NCBI GenBank assembly: GCA_002747745.1
Contig: PDQG01000002.1
Span: 1 to 34,760 of the forward strand
Reading direction: 5' to 3'
From: a bacterium DOLZORAL124_38_8
Lineage (GTDB): Bacteria; Patescibacteriota; Gracilibacteria; UBA4473
Length of the DNA: 34,760 nucleotides
Shown here one piece after another: positions 1-8,389 of this stretch. Within the stretch, counting starts at the first letter, position 1. Each line of letters begins with the position of its first letter. A model generated the notes under the pieces. That model did not search any database. It was not told the origin of the DNA and worked only from the letters and a program-made list of their open reading frames with translations. A program made the position numbers and the translations under genes.

Positions 1-217
1 ATTTTTCGGATTGATTTTAATGAGAAAAATATTGTTTTATATTTAATAATTAACGCCAAAACCTCATACTCATGAAAATGGGTATCTATTATACCAAAAC
101 AAAAGATTACCGCCTCCGCGGAAATGACGAACAAAAAATAAGTACTAGAAAATACTTCGTGAGCTCCGCTTTCGAACCCACTGGGTTCAATCCCCATATT
201 TTACAAAAGTAAAATAA
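1..217. other. Non-coding left edge with small palindromes
   Basis: No convincing coding region is seen on either strand here. The stretch holds short inverted repeats: CCGC/GCGG around 110-120 inside a GATTACCGCC..GAAATGACGAA context, AAGTA/TACTT near 140-157, and GAACCCA/TGGGTTC at 174-188. The first resembles the degenerate palindromes seen at 31817-32093. I see no gene and no complete RNA here. Confidence 0.5.
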
Positions 218-258
218 AAAAAGCATATTTAAGTCTTAACAACTCACATATGCTTTTT
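218..258 (-). terminator. Intrinsic terminator of tRNA-His
   Basis: A stem with arms at 218-228 and 248-258 (core AAGCATAT/ATATGCTT) encloses a 19-base loop. On the minus strand it is followed by a run of T, directly downstream of the tRNA-His 3' end. The T-rich flank on the other side means it could also work in the plus direction. Confidence 0.75.
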
Positions 259-266
259 GTTCTATC

Positions 267-342
267 TGGGGCGAGCGATGGGGATCGAACCCACGACCAA
301 TGGAACCACAACCCATTGCTCTACCACTGAGCTACACTCGCC
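267..342 (-). tRNA. tRNA-His (GTG)
   Basis: The minus strand folds into a full cloverleaf. The acceptor arm is GCGAGTG/CGCTCGC, the D arm is GCTC/GAGC, the anticodon arm is ATGGG/TCCAT around loop TTGTGGT (anticodon GTG), and the T arm is GTGGG/CCCAT with loop TTCGATC. The 3' CCA is encoded (TGG at 267-269). A genomically encoded extra G at position -1 (base 342) faces discriminator C73, the identity element of tRNA-His recognised by HisRS. A terminator follows at 218-258. The upstream minus strand has a perfect TTGACA (complement of 379-384), but no good -10 at standard distance. Confidence 0.97.
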
Positions 343-413
343 GAATAAAAAAGAACACGACGACTGTATACATCTTTTGTCAAAAATCAAATTTCTTTTA
401 AAAATTTTATAAT

Positions 414-419
414 TATACT
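414..419 (+). promoter_or_regulatory. -10 box close to the nucleotidyltransferase start
   Basis: TATACT ends 8 bases before the ATG at 428. A second candidate, TATAAT, lies at 408-413. No good -35 is present at standard spacing. The position matches the near-leaderless pattern of other genes in this window. Confidence 0.4.
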
Positions 420-427
420 AACACTCG

Positions 428-1417
428 ATGAAAGTACTTATTTTGGCGGGCGGATTTGCCACTCGATTATGGCCGTTATCGGAAACCCACGCCAAACCTT
501 TGTTATTAATAAATGGCAAATCTATCTTAGCCCATTTATATGACAAAATCCCCGCTGAATACGAAGTAATTCTGCTAACCAACAAAAAGTTTGAAGCCCA
601 ATTTGCTGACGAAATAAAAAAAATAAATCGCACCCACAACACCACTATTTTTTGTGAAGACGCTCATTCCGACGGAGAAAAACTAGGCGCTTTAGGAGCT
701 ATATCATTAGCCTGCGAGCAATTTCATATCAACGAAAATTTGTTTATTTTAGCTGGAGACAATATTTTACCTGATTTAGACTTAGAAAAATTAGCCTGCA
801 AAGAACACGAAGGAAAAATCGTAGTGCGAACCGTTCCCAACAAACACGAAGCCCGAAAATTTGGTGTCATAGAACCCGCTCAAAACTGGCAGGAAAATCC
901 GTTTAATTTTGAAGTCGCCACCTTTGAAGAAAAACCGAACGAGCCAAAATCAACCATGGTATCCACCGGTTTTATGTGTTTAGGAAAAGACAATATTCCG
1001 GTTCTACAAGCCTATGCCAAAAAATCTCCCGATGCTTTAGGCGGAATTTTTATGGAACTACTACACCAAAAAATCCCCGTAAAAGCCACCACCGTCAGTG
1101 GCGACTGGTTTGATATTGGAAGTTTTACTACCTATTTAGAGGCGCATGAAAAACTTCAAACCGAACCCGTTTTATGTGACCAAAACACCTATCAACAAAA
1201 TAATAAACTAAGCGGAAAAGTTTTTATTGGTGAAAATTGTGTTATTGAAAACTGCCGGCTCCATAACACCATTATTTATCCAAACACAAAACTTAAAAAC
1301 TGTATTATTTCGCAATCGGTTATCGATGAACATTGCGAATTAGACGGGCTAGATTTAAACCAAAAATTTATTCGACAACAAACCAAACTTATTAATGAAA
1401 ATCCCCAAACAATATAA
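428..1417 (+). CDS. Sugar-phosphate nucleotidyltransferase (NDP-sugar pyrophosphorylase family)
   Basis: The 329-residue protein should transfer a nucleotide to a sugar 1-phosphate, making an activated sugar for envelope polysaccharide. The N-terminus has the family signature (LILAGGFATRLWPLS, with the AKPLL lysine soon after). The metal-site region FILAGDN is near residue 105, and the FDIGSFTTYLEAHEKL segment typical of these enzymes is near 225-240. The last ~70 residues (GKVFIGENCVIENC, NTIIYPNTKLKNCII) look like a short left-handed beta-helix. The substrate (mannose, glucose or other) cannot be read from sequence. There is no Shine-Dalgarno. The 3' end overlaps the next gene by 23 bases, so the two are probably co-transcribed. 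Confidence 0.9.
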   Translation: MKVLILAGGFATRLWPLSETHAKPLLLINGKSILAHLYDKIPAEYEVILLTNKKFEAQFADEIKKINRTHNTTIFCEDAHSDGEKLGALGAISLACEQFHINENLFILAGDNILPDLDLEKLACKEHEGKIVVRTVPNKHEARKFGVIEPAQNWQENPFNFEVATFEEKPNEPKSTMVSTGFMCLGKDNIPVLQAYAKKSPDALGGIFMELLHQKIPVKATTVSGDWFDIGSFTTYLEAHEKLQTEPVLCDQNTYQQNNKLSGKVFIGENCVIENCRLHNTIIYPNTKLKNCIISQSVIDEHCELDGLDLNQKFIRQQTKLINENPQTI

Positions 1418-2288
1418 AGGATACTGGATTCTTTTTATTGGAGCTCTAATTGGGAGTGGAAATTATTTATGCACAAAATATGGGTTTCAGTTATATCCTC
1501 AAGCAAACTTAATAAACACAATGTTTTGGAGTTTTTTCACTGGAATAATTTTTACGCCTTTTTTTGTTTATAAAAAAAGCAATCAAAAAATACTTGTTAA
1601 CGAGCTAACTAAACACAAAAACTTATTACTTAAATCAATACTATTATCAAGTATCGGTGTCGTACTTTGGTTTTACTCAATGAAATTCGGGACTCCAGGG
1701 ACTATATCATTTTTAAAGAAATCAGACATAATTGTTACATTTCTATTCGGAACATTCTTTTTAAAAGAAAGAATTTCAAAAAAGGAACTATCTGGAGCAA
1801 TAATTGCTATAACGGGTTTTGTGATTCTATCTAACTCTTCCTTATCAGAAACACCCGTCTTATCAATATTAGCAATAATAATGGCTCAAGTTTTTTATGT
1901 ATTACAAAGTTTTTTTATAAAAAAAGAAGGACAAAATATCAACTCTTTTGCTTTTTCCTTCATCAGAATACTTGGAATGGCTATTTTAATGGGGCTATTC
2001 GGAATAAGTACGAACCAAATATCTCTCCCTGAACTAGAATTTATACTCTTTTTTGGGTTTGGAAGAATTATTAGTGGATTTCTTTTCCGTTCAGCCTACT
2101 TTGAAGCCCACAAATATCTAGAAATATCAAAAATAAGTACCTTTTTACTCGTTAGCCCAGTCATTATTCTCTTTACTAGTTACATTCTACTCCATGAATC
2201 TATTACCTTAAATAAGTGTATTGGAGCGGGCATCATTCTTTGTGGACTCATTATTTTTACAGTTAAAAAAACCCAAGAAACAAATTGA
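1395..2288 (+). CDS. EamA/DMT-superfamily membrane transporter, copy 1
   Basis: A 297-residue integral membrane protein with about ten hydrophobic helices, the size and layout of drug/metabolite transporters with two EamA repeats. The central helix-loop LKKSDIIVTFLFGTFFLKERIS matches the family's repeat-end motif (ends in FLxERxS). The substrate is unknown. The start is supported by alignment with the next gene: both begin with a short Lys-rich tail, then YKGY.ILFIG. It overlaps the preceding nucleotidyltransferase gene by 23 bases. It is a clear paralogue of the following gene and appears more AT-rich than it, so the pair is an old tandem duplication or separately acquired relatives. It ends in TGA, which forms part of the next promoter. 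Confidence 0.88.
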   Translation: MKIPKQYKGYWILFIGALIGSGNYLCTKYGFQLYPQANLINTMFWSFFTGIIFTPFFVYKKSNQKILVNELTKHKNLLLKSILLSSIGVVLWFYSMKFGTPGTISFLKKSDIIVTFLFGTFFLKERISKKELSGAIIAITGFVILSNSSLSETPVLSILAIIMAQVFYVLQSFFIKKEGQNINSFAFSFIRILGMAILMGLFGISTNQISLPELEFILFFGFGRIISGFLFRSAYFEAHKYLEISKISTFLLVSPVIILFTSYILLHESITLNKCIGAGIILCGLIIFTVKKTQETN

Positions 2289-2312
2289 ATAAGAATCAAA
2301 AATAACGATAAT
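2285..2312 (+). promoter_or_regulatory. Promoter of the second EamA gene, overlapping the upstream stop
   Basis: TTGAAT (2285-2290), a 16-base spacer and GATAAT (2307-2312), ending 9 bases before the ATG at 2322. The TGA stop of the upstream gene (2286-2288) lies inside the -35 box. Confidence 0.55.
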
Positions 2313-2321
2313 TTAGACAAT

Positions 2322-3224
2322 ATGAAAAACATTGTACAAAAATACAAAGGATATGGAATTCTTTTCATTGGTGTATTGTTAGGGATAATCCCATACTTAG
2401 CCACTAGCTATGGATTCGAATTTTACCCAAAGGCGAATATTGTAAATGTTGCCTTTTGGAGTTTTCTAAGTGGCGTAGTAATTCCGGCTCCATTCTTCTT
2501 CGCTACGCAGAAAAATCGACAACTAATCATCAATGAAATCACTCAAAATAAAAGCTTACTCCTAAAAGTAATCGTGTTATCAGGAATTGGCGTTTTGTTT
2601 TGGTTTTATTCGATGAAATTCGGAAAATCGGGTATTGTCTCTTTCTTAAAAAAATCAGACATTGTATTCACCCTTATTTTAGGAACGTTTTTCCTCAAAG
2701 AAAAAATATCAAAACAAGAAATAGTCGGAGCCATCTTAGCCATTTTAGGGTTTACAGTGATGTCTAACGCCTCATTATCTGAAATATCTATTCCGGCCGT
2801 AGTTGCCATTGTGGTGACCCAAATATTTTATGTTCTGCAAAGTTTCTTTGTTCGTCGAGACGGAAAAAAAATGAATCCTTTTGCGTTTACGTTTTTACGC
2901 ATCAGTGGCATGACCATTATTATCAGCCTATTTGGAATTATCACCAACCAAATCACCCTACCAAATCTTGATTTCATTCTTATTTTTGGAGCTGGACAAA
3001 TTTTTGGAGCCTTCCTCTATCGAGTGGCCTACTTTGAAGCCCACAAATATTTAGAAATTGCCAAAATTAGTATTTTTCTTCTTATCAGCCCCGTTTTAAT
3101 TTTACTGAGCAGTGGATTATTCTTAGGCGAAAAACTAAACACAAATAAGATTATTGGAGCCAGTATTATTCTGCTTGGCCTTGGTATTTTTACGGTTGGA
3201 AAAATAAAAAAGAAACAAAATTGA
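2322..3224 (+). CDS. EamA/DMT-superfamily membrane transporter, copy 2
   Basis: A 300-residue, roughly ten-helix membrane protein, closely related to the preceding gene along its whole length. Shared landmarks are SFLKKSDI, FFLKE.IS, MSNASLSE/LSNSSLSE, FYVLQSFF and AYFEAHKYLEI.KIS. As with copy 1, an exporter or importer of a small metabolite is likely but the substrate is not visible. In this neighbourhood it could move a precursor for the envelope genes around it, which is inference. The start follows a promoter that overlaps the upstream stop; no Shine-Dalgarno is present. It also ends in TGA within the next gene's -35 box. Confidence 0.88.
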   Translation: MKNIVQKYKGYGILFIGVLLGIIPYLATSYGFEFYPKANIVNVAFWSFLSGVVIPAPFFFATQKNRQLIINEITQNKSLLLKVIVLSGIGVLFWFYSMKFGKSGIVSFLKKSDIVFTLILGTFFLKEKISKQEIVGAILAILGFTVMSNASLSEISIPAVVAIVVTQIFYVLQSFFVRRDGKKMNPFAFTFLRISGMTIIISLFGIITNQITLPNLDFILIFGAGQIFGAFLYRVAYFEAHKYLEIAKISIFLLISPVLILLSSGLFLGEKLNTNKIIGASIILLGLGIFTVGKIKKKQN

Positions 3225-3248
3225 AAAAACATAAAAAATAAAGACAAT
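3221..3248 (+). promoter_or_regulatory. Promoter of the FemAB gene, overlapping the upstream stop
   Basis: TTGAAA (3221-3226), 16 bases, GACAAT (3243-3248), then 9 bases to the ATG at 3258. The stop TGA at 3222-3224 is within the -35. The arrangement closely mirrors that at 2285-2312. Confidence 0.45.
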
Positions 3249-3257
3249 TATTTTGTT

Positions 3258-4268
3258 ATGAACTATCAAACAAAGGAAATATCAAAAAACACGTTTCAGA
3301 CATTTATAAACAAAACAAGTCTTACAAAAACGTTTCATCAAAGTGTAAATTTTGGTGATTTTCGCGAAGCAATCAGAGAACAAATATTTTATACAGGAAT
3401 ATACAAAAACAATGATTTAATTGGTGTCGCATTAATTCAAAAAATCACTACTCGAGTTAAAACATATTTACACTGCCCCCACGGCCCAATTTTAGATTCT
3501 ACCGAAACAGACGCTTGGCAAAACTTTTTATCGTTCTACAAAAATTTTGGCACCAAACAAAAAGCTGACTTTGTACGTATCAGCCCCCTCCTCTCCAAAG
3601 ATACAAACGCACAACCAATATTTAAAAAACTAAACTACCGAAACGCCCCTATCCATTTGGTCAACCCCGAACACACTTTAATTTTAGACATCACCCCCAA
3701 CGAAGAAGATTTACTAAAAAATATGCGTAAATCCACTCGATACGAAGTACGACGCATCGAAAAAATGGGCATTACCGTTCAAACTGGTACCGACGAACAA
3801 AATTTTGAAAATTTTTGGCAACTTCACCACGAAACCGTCAAACGCCAAGGATTTACCCCGTTCCCAAAATCACACACACAAAAAGAACTCCAAATATTTG
3901 AGCCAAATATCGAAATTTTCACCGCCCAAATTGACGGCAAAAGTTTTTCTAGTTCGGTTATTATTTTCGATAACAAAAGCGCCTATTACCACCAAGGAGC
4001 TTCTATTTATTCCAAAGCCCCTGTGGCCCACGCCACTATTTGGGCCGCCATAAAAGAAGCCAAACGACGAGGCTGCATTGAATTTAATTTTTGGGGTATC
4101 GTTGATAAAAACCAGACTAAACACCCTTGGTTTGGGCTATCTCGGTTCAAAAAAGGGTTTGGCGGCAAAGAACATAAATACCTTCACTGCCAAGACTTCC
4201 CTCTTACCTGGAAATATTATCTAAGTGCCGCCATCGAAAAATTCCGAAAATGGAAACGCGGATACTAA
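3258..4268 (+). CDS. FemAB-family peptidoglycan bridge aminoacyltransferase
   Basis: FemA/FemX-type enzymes add amino acids from aminoacyl-tRNA to the peptide of peptidoglycan precursors at the cytoplasmic face of the membrane. This 336-residue protein shows the tandem GNAT-like fold landmarks. The helix LLKNMRKSTRYEVRRIEKMG lies around residues 153-172. The second-half core SSSVIIFDNKSAYYHQGAS is followed by the C-terminal signature FNFWGIVD, HPWFGLSRFKKGFGG and the LHCQDFPL tail. The length fits the family (about 330-420). Which residue it adds and to what position is not visible. It sits after two transporters and before a bidirectional terminator. Related FemAB-like proteins can act on other acceptors, so the peptidoglycan role is inferred from family. 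Confidence 0.9.
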   Translation: MNYQTKEISKNTFQTFINKTSLTKTFHQSVNFGDFREAIREQIFYTGIYKNNDLIGVALIQKITTRVKTYLHCPHGPILDSTETDAWQNFLSFYKNFGTKQKADFVRISPLLSKDTNAQPIFKKLNYRNAPIHLVNPEHTLILDITPNEEDLLKNMRKSTRYEVRRIEKMGITVQTGTDEQNFENFWQLHHETVKRQGFTPFPKSHTQKELQIFEPNIEIFTAQIDGKSFSSSVIIFDNKSAYYHQGASIYSKAPVAHATIWAAIKEAKRRGCIEFNFWGIVDKNQTKHPWFGLSRFKKGFGGKEHKYLHCQDFPLTWKYYLSAAIEKFRKWKRGY

Positions 4269-4283
4269 ACAAACAGACTAAAT

Positions 4284-4312
4284 AAAAAAATCAGCCTAAA
4301 TCTGATTTTTTT
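4284..4312. terminator. Bidirectional intrinsic terminator
   Basis: An 11-bp stem (4284-4294 with 4302-4312, A-rich arm plus ATCAG/CTGAT) has a 7-base loop and T runs on both strands. It separates the convergent FemAB gene and the fibrinogen-like gene. Confidence 0.85.
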
Positions 4313-4333
4313 CATAATTAAATTTATTAATCT

Positions 4334-5782
4334 TTACTTGATATAGATCTCATAGGTTCCATTATTATTTCCTTTATATCCAGCCCCAGCTTGCGAATAA
4401 CCATTTCCAATATGTTTTCCACTCGCTTTATTATAATAATCACCATTTAGCAAACTCCACAAAGTTCCTTTCTGTGTTGTTCGACGCCAACCATCTCCCC
4501 AGTTATTATTGGTTCCCGTCGAATCAGAAAACGACATATACGCTTGATCTGTATCGCCACTCTCATTCACTCCACACATAAAGAAATAAGGATAATTTAA
4601 ATTCCCAGCTGATTTAGTTCCACTGTATTCCGAAGTCATTCCTTTTACTCTCGCTCCATCCCAAGCAGTCTTATTATTCGGTTTTCCAGGCTGGTTTTTA
4701 CAATACGTCATCAAATCATAAATACTATCCCCACTCACCGCATTCACTAAATTATACGAAGCAAAATCAGTCGTTCCCACTTTTTTAATCATCACCTCAC
4801 TAAAGTTTTTTACACTCACGTAAGATTTATATATTCCTTGATTGGCCGTAGGAATCGCATAACTATAATTATGATTTTTTTGTCCAAATTGATGATTATT
4901 CCCAGTAGTACGAACCACTCGCGTCCAACCACCACCACTCGTTTCCATATCACAATATGTCAATTCTGGAGCCGTTACATCATTATTGTCCGTATCCAAA
5001 CAATACGTACCACTCACGGTTGTGTTCAAAGCTGAACACACAGTTCCTTGGGCCCCGTCATTACAATTTGCTACTGGTTCTAATATGGTACTTTGCACTA
5101 CCAATAAATTGTTCCCATTATTATTCCCCCAATCAGTACTACCAGCCCCACCATTACTAGCCACAAACGAATAAGTCTGATTTATATTCGGCAATGTAAC
5201 ATTCACCTCTAAACGAGTAGGAGACAAAACATTCGTATTATTAATTGTTCCTGCAAAGTTTGGAATTGATATCGTCGTACTTGGCAAAAAGTTCACTCCA
5301 TCAAGCGTAATCGTTTGCGTAGAAAGCCCATCATACGTAACAGGAGTAGTCGTCGTAATAAATGGAGCTAACACGCCTGAACCATTCCCCACCGCATCAA
5401 TCTGGTTCCAACTTGTTCCATTACAAACATACGATTTTGAGTCGGTTGTATTAAAATACAATTTCCCTTTTTGCGTCGTATCACAAATAGGAGCCGCAGA
5501 CAAATGCTCAATCCGAGCATTTTTAATCTCATTATTATTAAAATCAACCGCTCGATTAATTTTAAACTCATTATCCACTCGCTCAAACACAATGGCCGCA
5601 TCAATATTGTTTCCAAACTTCAATTCAATTTCGGATTCGTAGTCTTGCACATCAATTACAAACGTTCCATCCGCTTGCATATCAGAATATTCATTCGAAA
5701 AAATAAGTCTTTTCGCCGAAACAAATCCGTTCAAAAACAACGAGAGAAGAATTACACAAACCCAACGAACCATGGTTTTCAT
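4334..5782 (-). CDS. Secreted fibrinogen-like/TIG-like domain surface protein
   Basis: A 482-residue exported protein. I place the start at the ATG at 5782, which gives a textbook signal peptide (MKTMVRWVCVILLSLFLNGFVSA); the longer frame back to 5860 begins with TTG and adds no export signal. Residues ~100-125 carry GKLYFNTTDSKSYVCNGTSWNQID, a short motif common in bacterial and phage fibre proteins. Residues ~135-235 look like an IPT/TIG-type immunoglobulin fold. The C-terminal ~240 residues begin SGTYCLDTDNN..TYCDMETSGGGWTRVV, the opening of fibrinogen/COLFI-like domains, and hold about six Cys in total, suggesting disulfides. It is rich in Asn, Thr and Gly. It is probably an adhesin or surface-recognition protein; partner unknown. 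Confidence 0.82.
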   Translation of the reverse strand: MKTMVRWVCVILLSLFLNGFVSAKRLIFSNEYSDMQADGTFVIDVQDYESEIELKFGNNIDAAIVFERVDNEFKINRAVDFNNNEIKNARIEHLSAAPICDTTQKGKLYFNTTDSKSYVCNGTSWNQIDAVGNGSGVLAPFITTTTPVTYDGLSTQTITLDGVNFLPSTTISIPNFAGTINNTNVLSPTRLEVNVTLPNINQTYSFVASNGGAGSTDWGNNNGNNLLVVQSTILEPVANCNDGAQGTVCSALNTTVSGTYCLDTDNNDVTAPELTYCDMETSGGGWTRVVRTTGNNHQFGQKNHNYSYAIPTANQGIYKSYVSVKNFSEVMIKKVGTTDFASYNLVNAVSGDSIYDLMTYCKNQPGKPNNKTAWDGARVKGMTSEYSGTKSAGNLNYPYFFMCGVNESGDTDQAYMSFSDSTGTNNNWGDGWRRTTQKGTLWSLLNGDYYNKASGKHIGNGYSQAGAGYKGNNNGTYEIYIK

Positions 5783-5794
5783 AATACAAAAGGG

Positions 5795-5822
5795 ACTGTA
5801 ACGCTTTCCCCCAAAAAAACAA
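5795..5822 (-). promoter_or_regulatory. Possible promoter of the fibrinogen-like gene
   Basis: On the minus strand TTGTTT (complement of 5817-5822), 16 bases, TACAGT (complement of 5795-5800), then 12 bases to the ATG at 5782. It supports the 5782 start because it lies downstream of the upstream TTG. Confidence 0.4.
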
Positions 5823-5869
5823 ATCATTCTCGCCACAAAAAAAGTATTTATTTGTATCAATTTCGTTCA

Positions 5870-7624
5870 CTAAAATTCTACCACCGCTTTGAAAAACTGG
5901 TCAACCAATTGTACAGGGCGTCCAACATTAAACGTTTCCGCCGAGAACTTTCCGCCTGTATCTGTATCAATAGTGGTCATAAAACTTCCTTTGCTCTTAG
6001 CCGGCGTTCCTACCATTTGCAAATTATACGGCCGCCAGTTTAAGCTTCCGCGTTTAATATTTGTGTAGTATTTAAGCGTTGCCGTAATTTTTTCGCCCGG
6101 CGATACAAACATTGGCACTTCAAAAATTTTGAACTGTTCGTCTTCCACTTCCGTCACCGTTCCAGAAACCGAATCACCAAACGCTAATTGCGCGTCTTTT
6201 GGTACAAACACTCGCACCATAGTCCTATTTTGTCCTTGTCCAATCTTCCACAACAACTCGTCGTTTAACAAATCCTTCATATTGTCCGACCATTTATTAA
6301 TGCCTAGTAAATCTTGAATCTCCTGTGGGCGCAACATATTATTCCGCGTAATTTTCAGCACATTTTCCACTTTCCCGTCAGCAAATATGGTTGAATCTAA
6401 CCGTGTTTTTGTCCACACAAATTTTTCCGATTTATTCGCTCCAATCGACACAAAATCAAATTTAATAAAATTATCTACCTCGTTTTTCATCTGCATTTGA
6501 TTCGTAATTCCCCAATCGACAAATAAGGTTTGAAACGCACTATTAGGTGAATACAATTGAATATTTTTTTGTTTAAGAAACCCTTCATAATCAAATTTTT
6601 TTAACTCTTCCACTGATATTCTTGAAAGAGTTGCGGGCGAAAACAATTCTTTTACAAACAACAACACCGGCTCTTTCACATTAAATCGTCCCAACACTTT
6701 TCCCTCTACCAAAAACTGCAACACTAAATCGTAATTCGCCGAATTCAATACCAAATCCCATTTTTTCAACGGAATTGGGCCCGTTAAATCTAAAATTTCC
6801 CCCACAACATCGAGATTTATTGCCCCTAAAATTTCTGGCGATTTTTCGCCTGCAGCTTCCATTAAACGAATAATTTCAGCCCCTGATTGCACAAAATCTG
6901 GGTGAAAATTGGCATCGCGTAACGAAATTTTATGCGACAACCCATAAAACCATTCTGGCGCATCTGATTGCGCCGACATTGGCACTTTTCGGTCAATCGA
7001 ATACACATCTCGAAACTTCCACGCAAAGGTTTTATCTTTTTTAAAATCAATTTGAATAAAACTCCCCATAAATCCCCCCGTTGGGCGTGGTTCATTCGTA
7101 TTTTGCAACAACAAAATCACACGTGATTCATGACTATATAAGTAATTAAGCGTTGTTTCTAATCCCGACAAAAACGCTGTTCTTTGTTTTACCAGGGCAA
7201 GTTTTTCTTCAATCGCCGATAACGATTTTTGTTGTTCTGACGAGATAAAAACACGCGGAATCAAAGCAATTTTATATTGTAATCGATTCAACAATTCTTG
7301 TGTCTTACTATTCAAAACCAATAATTGTTCAAATATTTTATTCAAATTATTCAACGGCTCTTCTATTTTTTGTAATTTCCTCGAATCTGAAAGAATACTT
7401 TGTGCTAATACTAAGTCTGATTTAACCGCCGAAATTGGCCAAATTTGTGGCAAATTAGAAACCTCTCCCACCAAAAAATCCAGCGTTTCCACTGAAATTT
7501 CAGCTTGAGATGCGTGTAAAAACACGGCTTTCATTTGTTTTATTTGGGTGGCGTACCACGAAAAAAATCCTACCGCTATCGACAATAATAATATTACAAA
7601 AAACGCCTTCCCTCGTAATTTCAT
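5870..7624 (-). CDS. DUF4012 domain-containing envelope protein
   Basis: A 584-residue protein with one N-terminal membrane anchor (residues ~7-25, KAFFVILLLSIAVGFFSWY) and a large extracytoplasmic part. The region from ~165 shows the DUF4012 signature: VILLLQNTNEPRPTGGFMGS, then LRDANFHPDFVQSGAEIIRLME and AINLDVVGEILDLTGPI. The N-terminal segment between anchor and domain looks helical. The function of DUF4012 is not established; these proteins commonly sit with polysaccharide genes, as here (O-antigen ligase, aminotransferase, nucleotidyltransferase nearby). The promoter is very close to the ATG (7634-7661). Confidence 0.9.
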   Translation of the reverse strand: MKLRGKAFFVILLLSIAVGFFSWYATQIKQMKAVFLHASQAEISVETLDFLVGEVSNLPQIWPISAVKSDLVLAQSILSDSRKLQKIEEPLNNLNKIFEQLLVLNSKTQELLNRLQYKIALIPRVFISSEQQKSLSAIEEKLALVKQRTAFLSGLETTLNYLYSHESRVILLLQNTNEPRPTGGFMGSFIQIDFKKDKTFAWKFRDVYSIDRKVPMSAQSDAPEWFYGLSHKISLRDANFHPDFVQSGAEIIRLMEAAGEKSPEILGAINLDVVGEILDLTGPIPLKKWDLVLNSANYDLVLQFLVEGKVLGRFNVKEPVLLFVKELFSPATLSRISVEELKKFDYEGFLKQKNIQLYSPNSAFQTLFVDWGITNQMQMKNEVDNFIKFDFVSIGANKSEKFVWTKTRLDSTIFADGKVENVLKITRNNMLRPQEIQDLLGINKWSDNMKDLLNDELLWKIGQGQNRTMVRVFVPKDAQLAFGDSVSGTVTEVEDEQFKIFEVPMFVSPGEKITATLKYYTNIKRGSLNWRPYNLQMVGTPAKSKGSFMTTIDTDTGGKFSAETFNVGRPVQLVDQFFKAVVEF

Positions 7625-7633
7625 TTCAATTCG

Positions 7634-7661
7634 AGTATGGAGTTTTTTATTTTTTTTTCAA
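7634..7661 (-). promoter_or_regulatory. Promoter of the DUF4012 gene
   Basis: Minus strand TTGAAA (complement of 7656-7661), 16 bases, CATACT (complement of 7634-7639), only 9 bases from the ATG at 7624. Predicts a leader of about 2-3 bases. Confidence 0.6.
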
Positions 7662-7674
7662 GGATTAATAGTCT

Positions 7675-8322
7675 TTATTCAGACGTATTTGAGTCAACCG
7701 TCAATTTAAAATTATACTCTAAATATTTTTTAAACTCTTGTTCAGAATACGAAGAAAAAATTGATACAGGAAATATACAATGAAACCCTGAAAAATTATC
7801 TTTCCCCTCCAAGACGCCCTTTGGTAAGAATCTAGCTTCATAAGCGGAATCACCTGACAAAGCAACTATAGATTCTCGATATTCAACAGGAACCATTATT
7901 CTATTTCCTTCATAATTCAATTCAAATATTTTTGTCTGCCCATCTTTTTTTAATTCCTCAAAGGGAATATCATAATTTTTATTATAATAAGATACCCGTT
8001 CTAAACCCTCAACCTGAGACTCAAGTATTTCTATCGCAGGTACCAACTGTGCAAAATAATGTTCTTTAAATTTTAACACTTCATCTCGAAAAAATTTATC
8101 AAGTGATGAATCATTCTGAATTTTTTTAATCTCAAGATTTATACTATCTAACTGTGACTGAATCTCTAACAAATGCTTATCATAATTCTTTTCTTCCAAA
8201 GATTTTTCCACTAAAGAAAGAACCTCATGAATATTCAAAAAAATATTAGGATACTCCAAAGACTCAAACTTAGGAGAATCTTTAAACACTCTCACCCTAC
8301 CCATTTTATTAAAAAATTCCAT
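7675..8322 (-). CDS. Hypothetical coiled-coil protein
   Basis: I do not recognise this 215-residue protein. The frame extends to a TTG at 8328, but the ATG at 8322 (MEFFNKMGRV) is the better start. No signal peptide or membrane helix is visible. Residues ~35-100 are strongly helical and charged (VEKSLEEKNYDKHLLEIQSQ and onward), likely a coiled coil. The C-terminal half is mixed beta (IFELNYEGNRIMVPVEYR). The gene is AT-rich relative to neighbours and has its own promoter at 8354-8381, identical in hexamers and spacing to that of the other small unknown gene at 12105-12344. It may be a recently gained or regulated stand-alone gene. Confidence 0.75.
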   Translation of the reverse strand: MEFFNKMGRVRVFKDSPKFESLEYPNIFLNIHEVLSLVEKSLEEKNYDKHLLEIQSQLDSINLEIKKIQNDSSLDKFFRDEVLKFKEHYFAQLVPAIEILESQVEGLERVSYYNKNYDIPFEELKKDGQTKIFELNYEGNRIMVPVEYRESIVALSGDSAYEARFLPKGVLEGKDNFSGFHCIFPVSIFSSYSEQEFKKYLEYNFKLTVDSNTSE

Positions 8323-8353
8323 TCGCAAAAAATCTTAAAATATCACGATGTTT

Positions 8354-8381
8354 TTTATATAATATTTACAAAAAAAGTCAA
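8354..8381 (-). promoter_or_regulatory. Promoter of the coiled-coil gene
   Basis: Minus strand TTGACT (complement of 8376-8381), 16 bases, TATAAA (complement of 8354-8359). The predicted start is about 25 bases before the ATG at 8322, so this gene should have a short leader, unlike most neighbours. Confidence 0.65.
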
Positions 8382-8389
8382 CAAAGTAA

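Noticed and set aside
174..200. T-arm-like GGGTTCAATCCCC suggesting a second tRNA upstream of tRNA-His
   Set aside because: No acceptor, D or anticodon arm can be formed around it; it is part of a local palindrome.
343..427. Complete promoter for tRNA-His
   Set aside because: A perfect TTGACA is present on the minus strand, but no acceptable -10 lies at 16-18 bases, so I did not list it.
5783..5860. Longer start for the fibrinogen-like protein at 5860
   Set aside because: It begins with TTG, gives no signal peptide at the N-terminus, and the likely promoter lies inside the extension.
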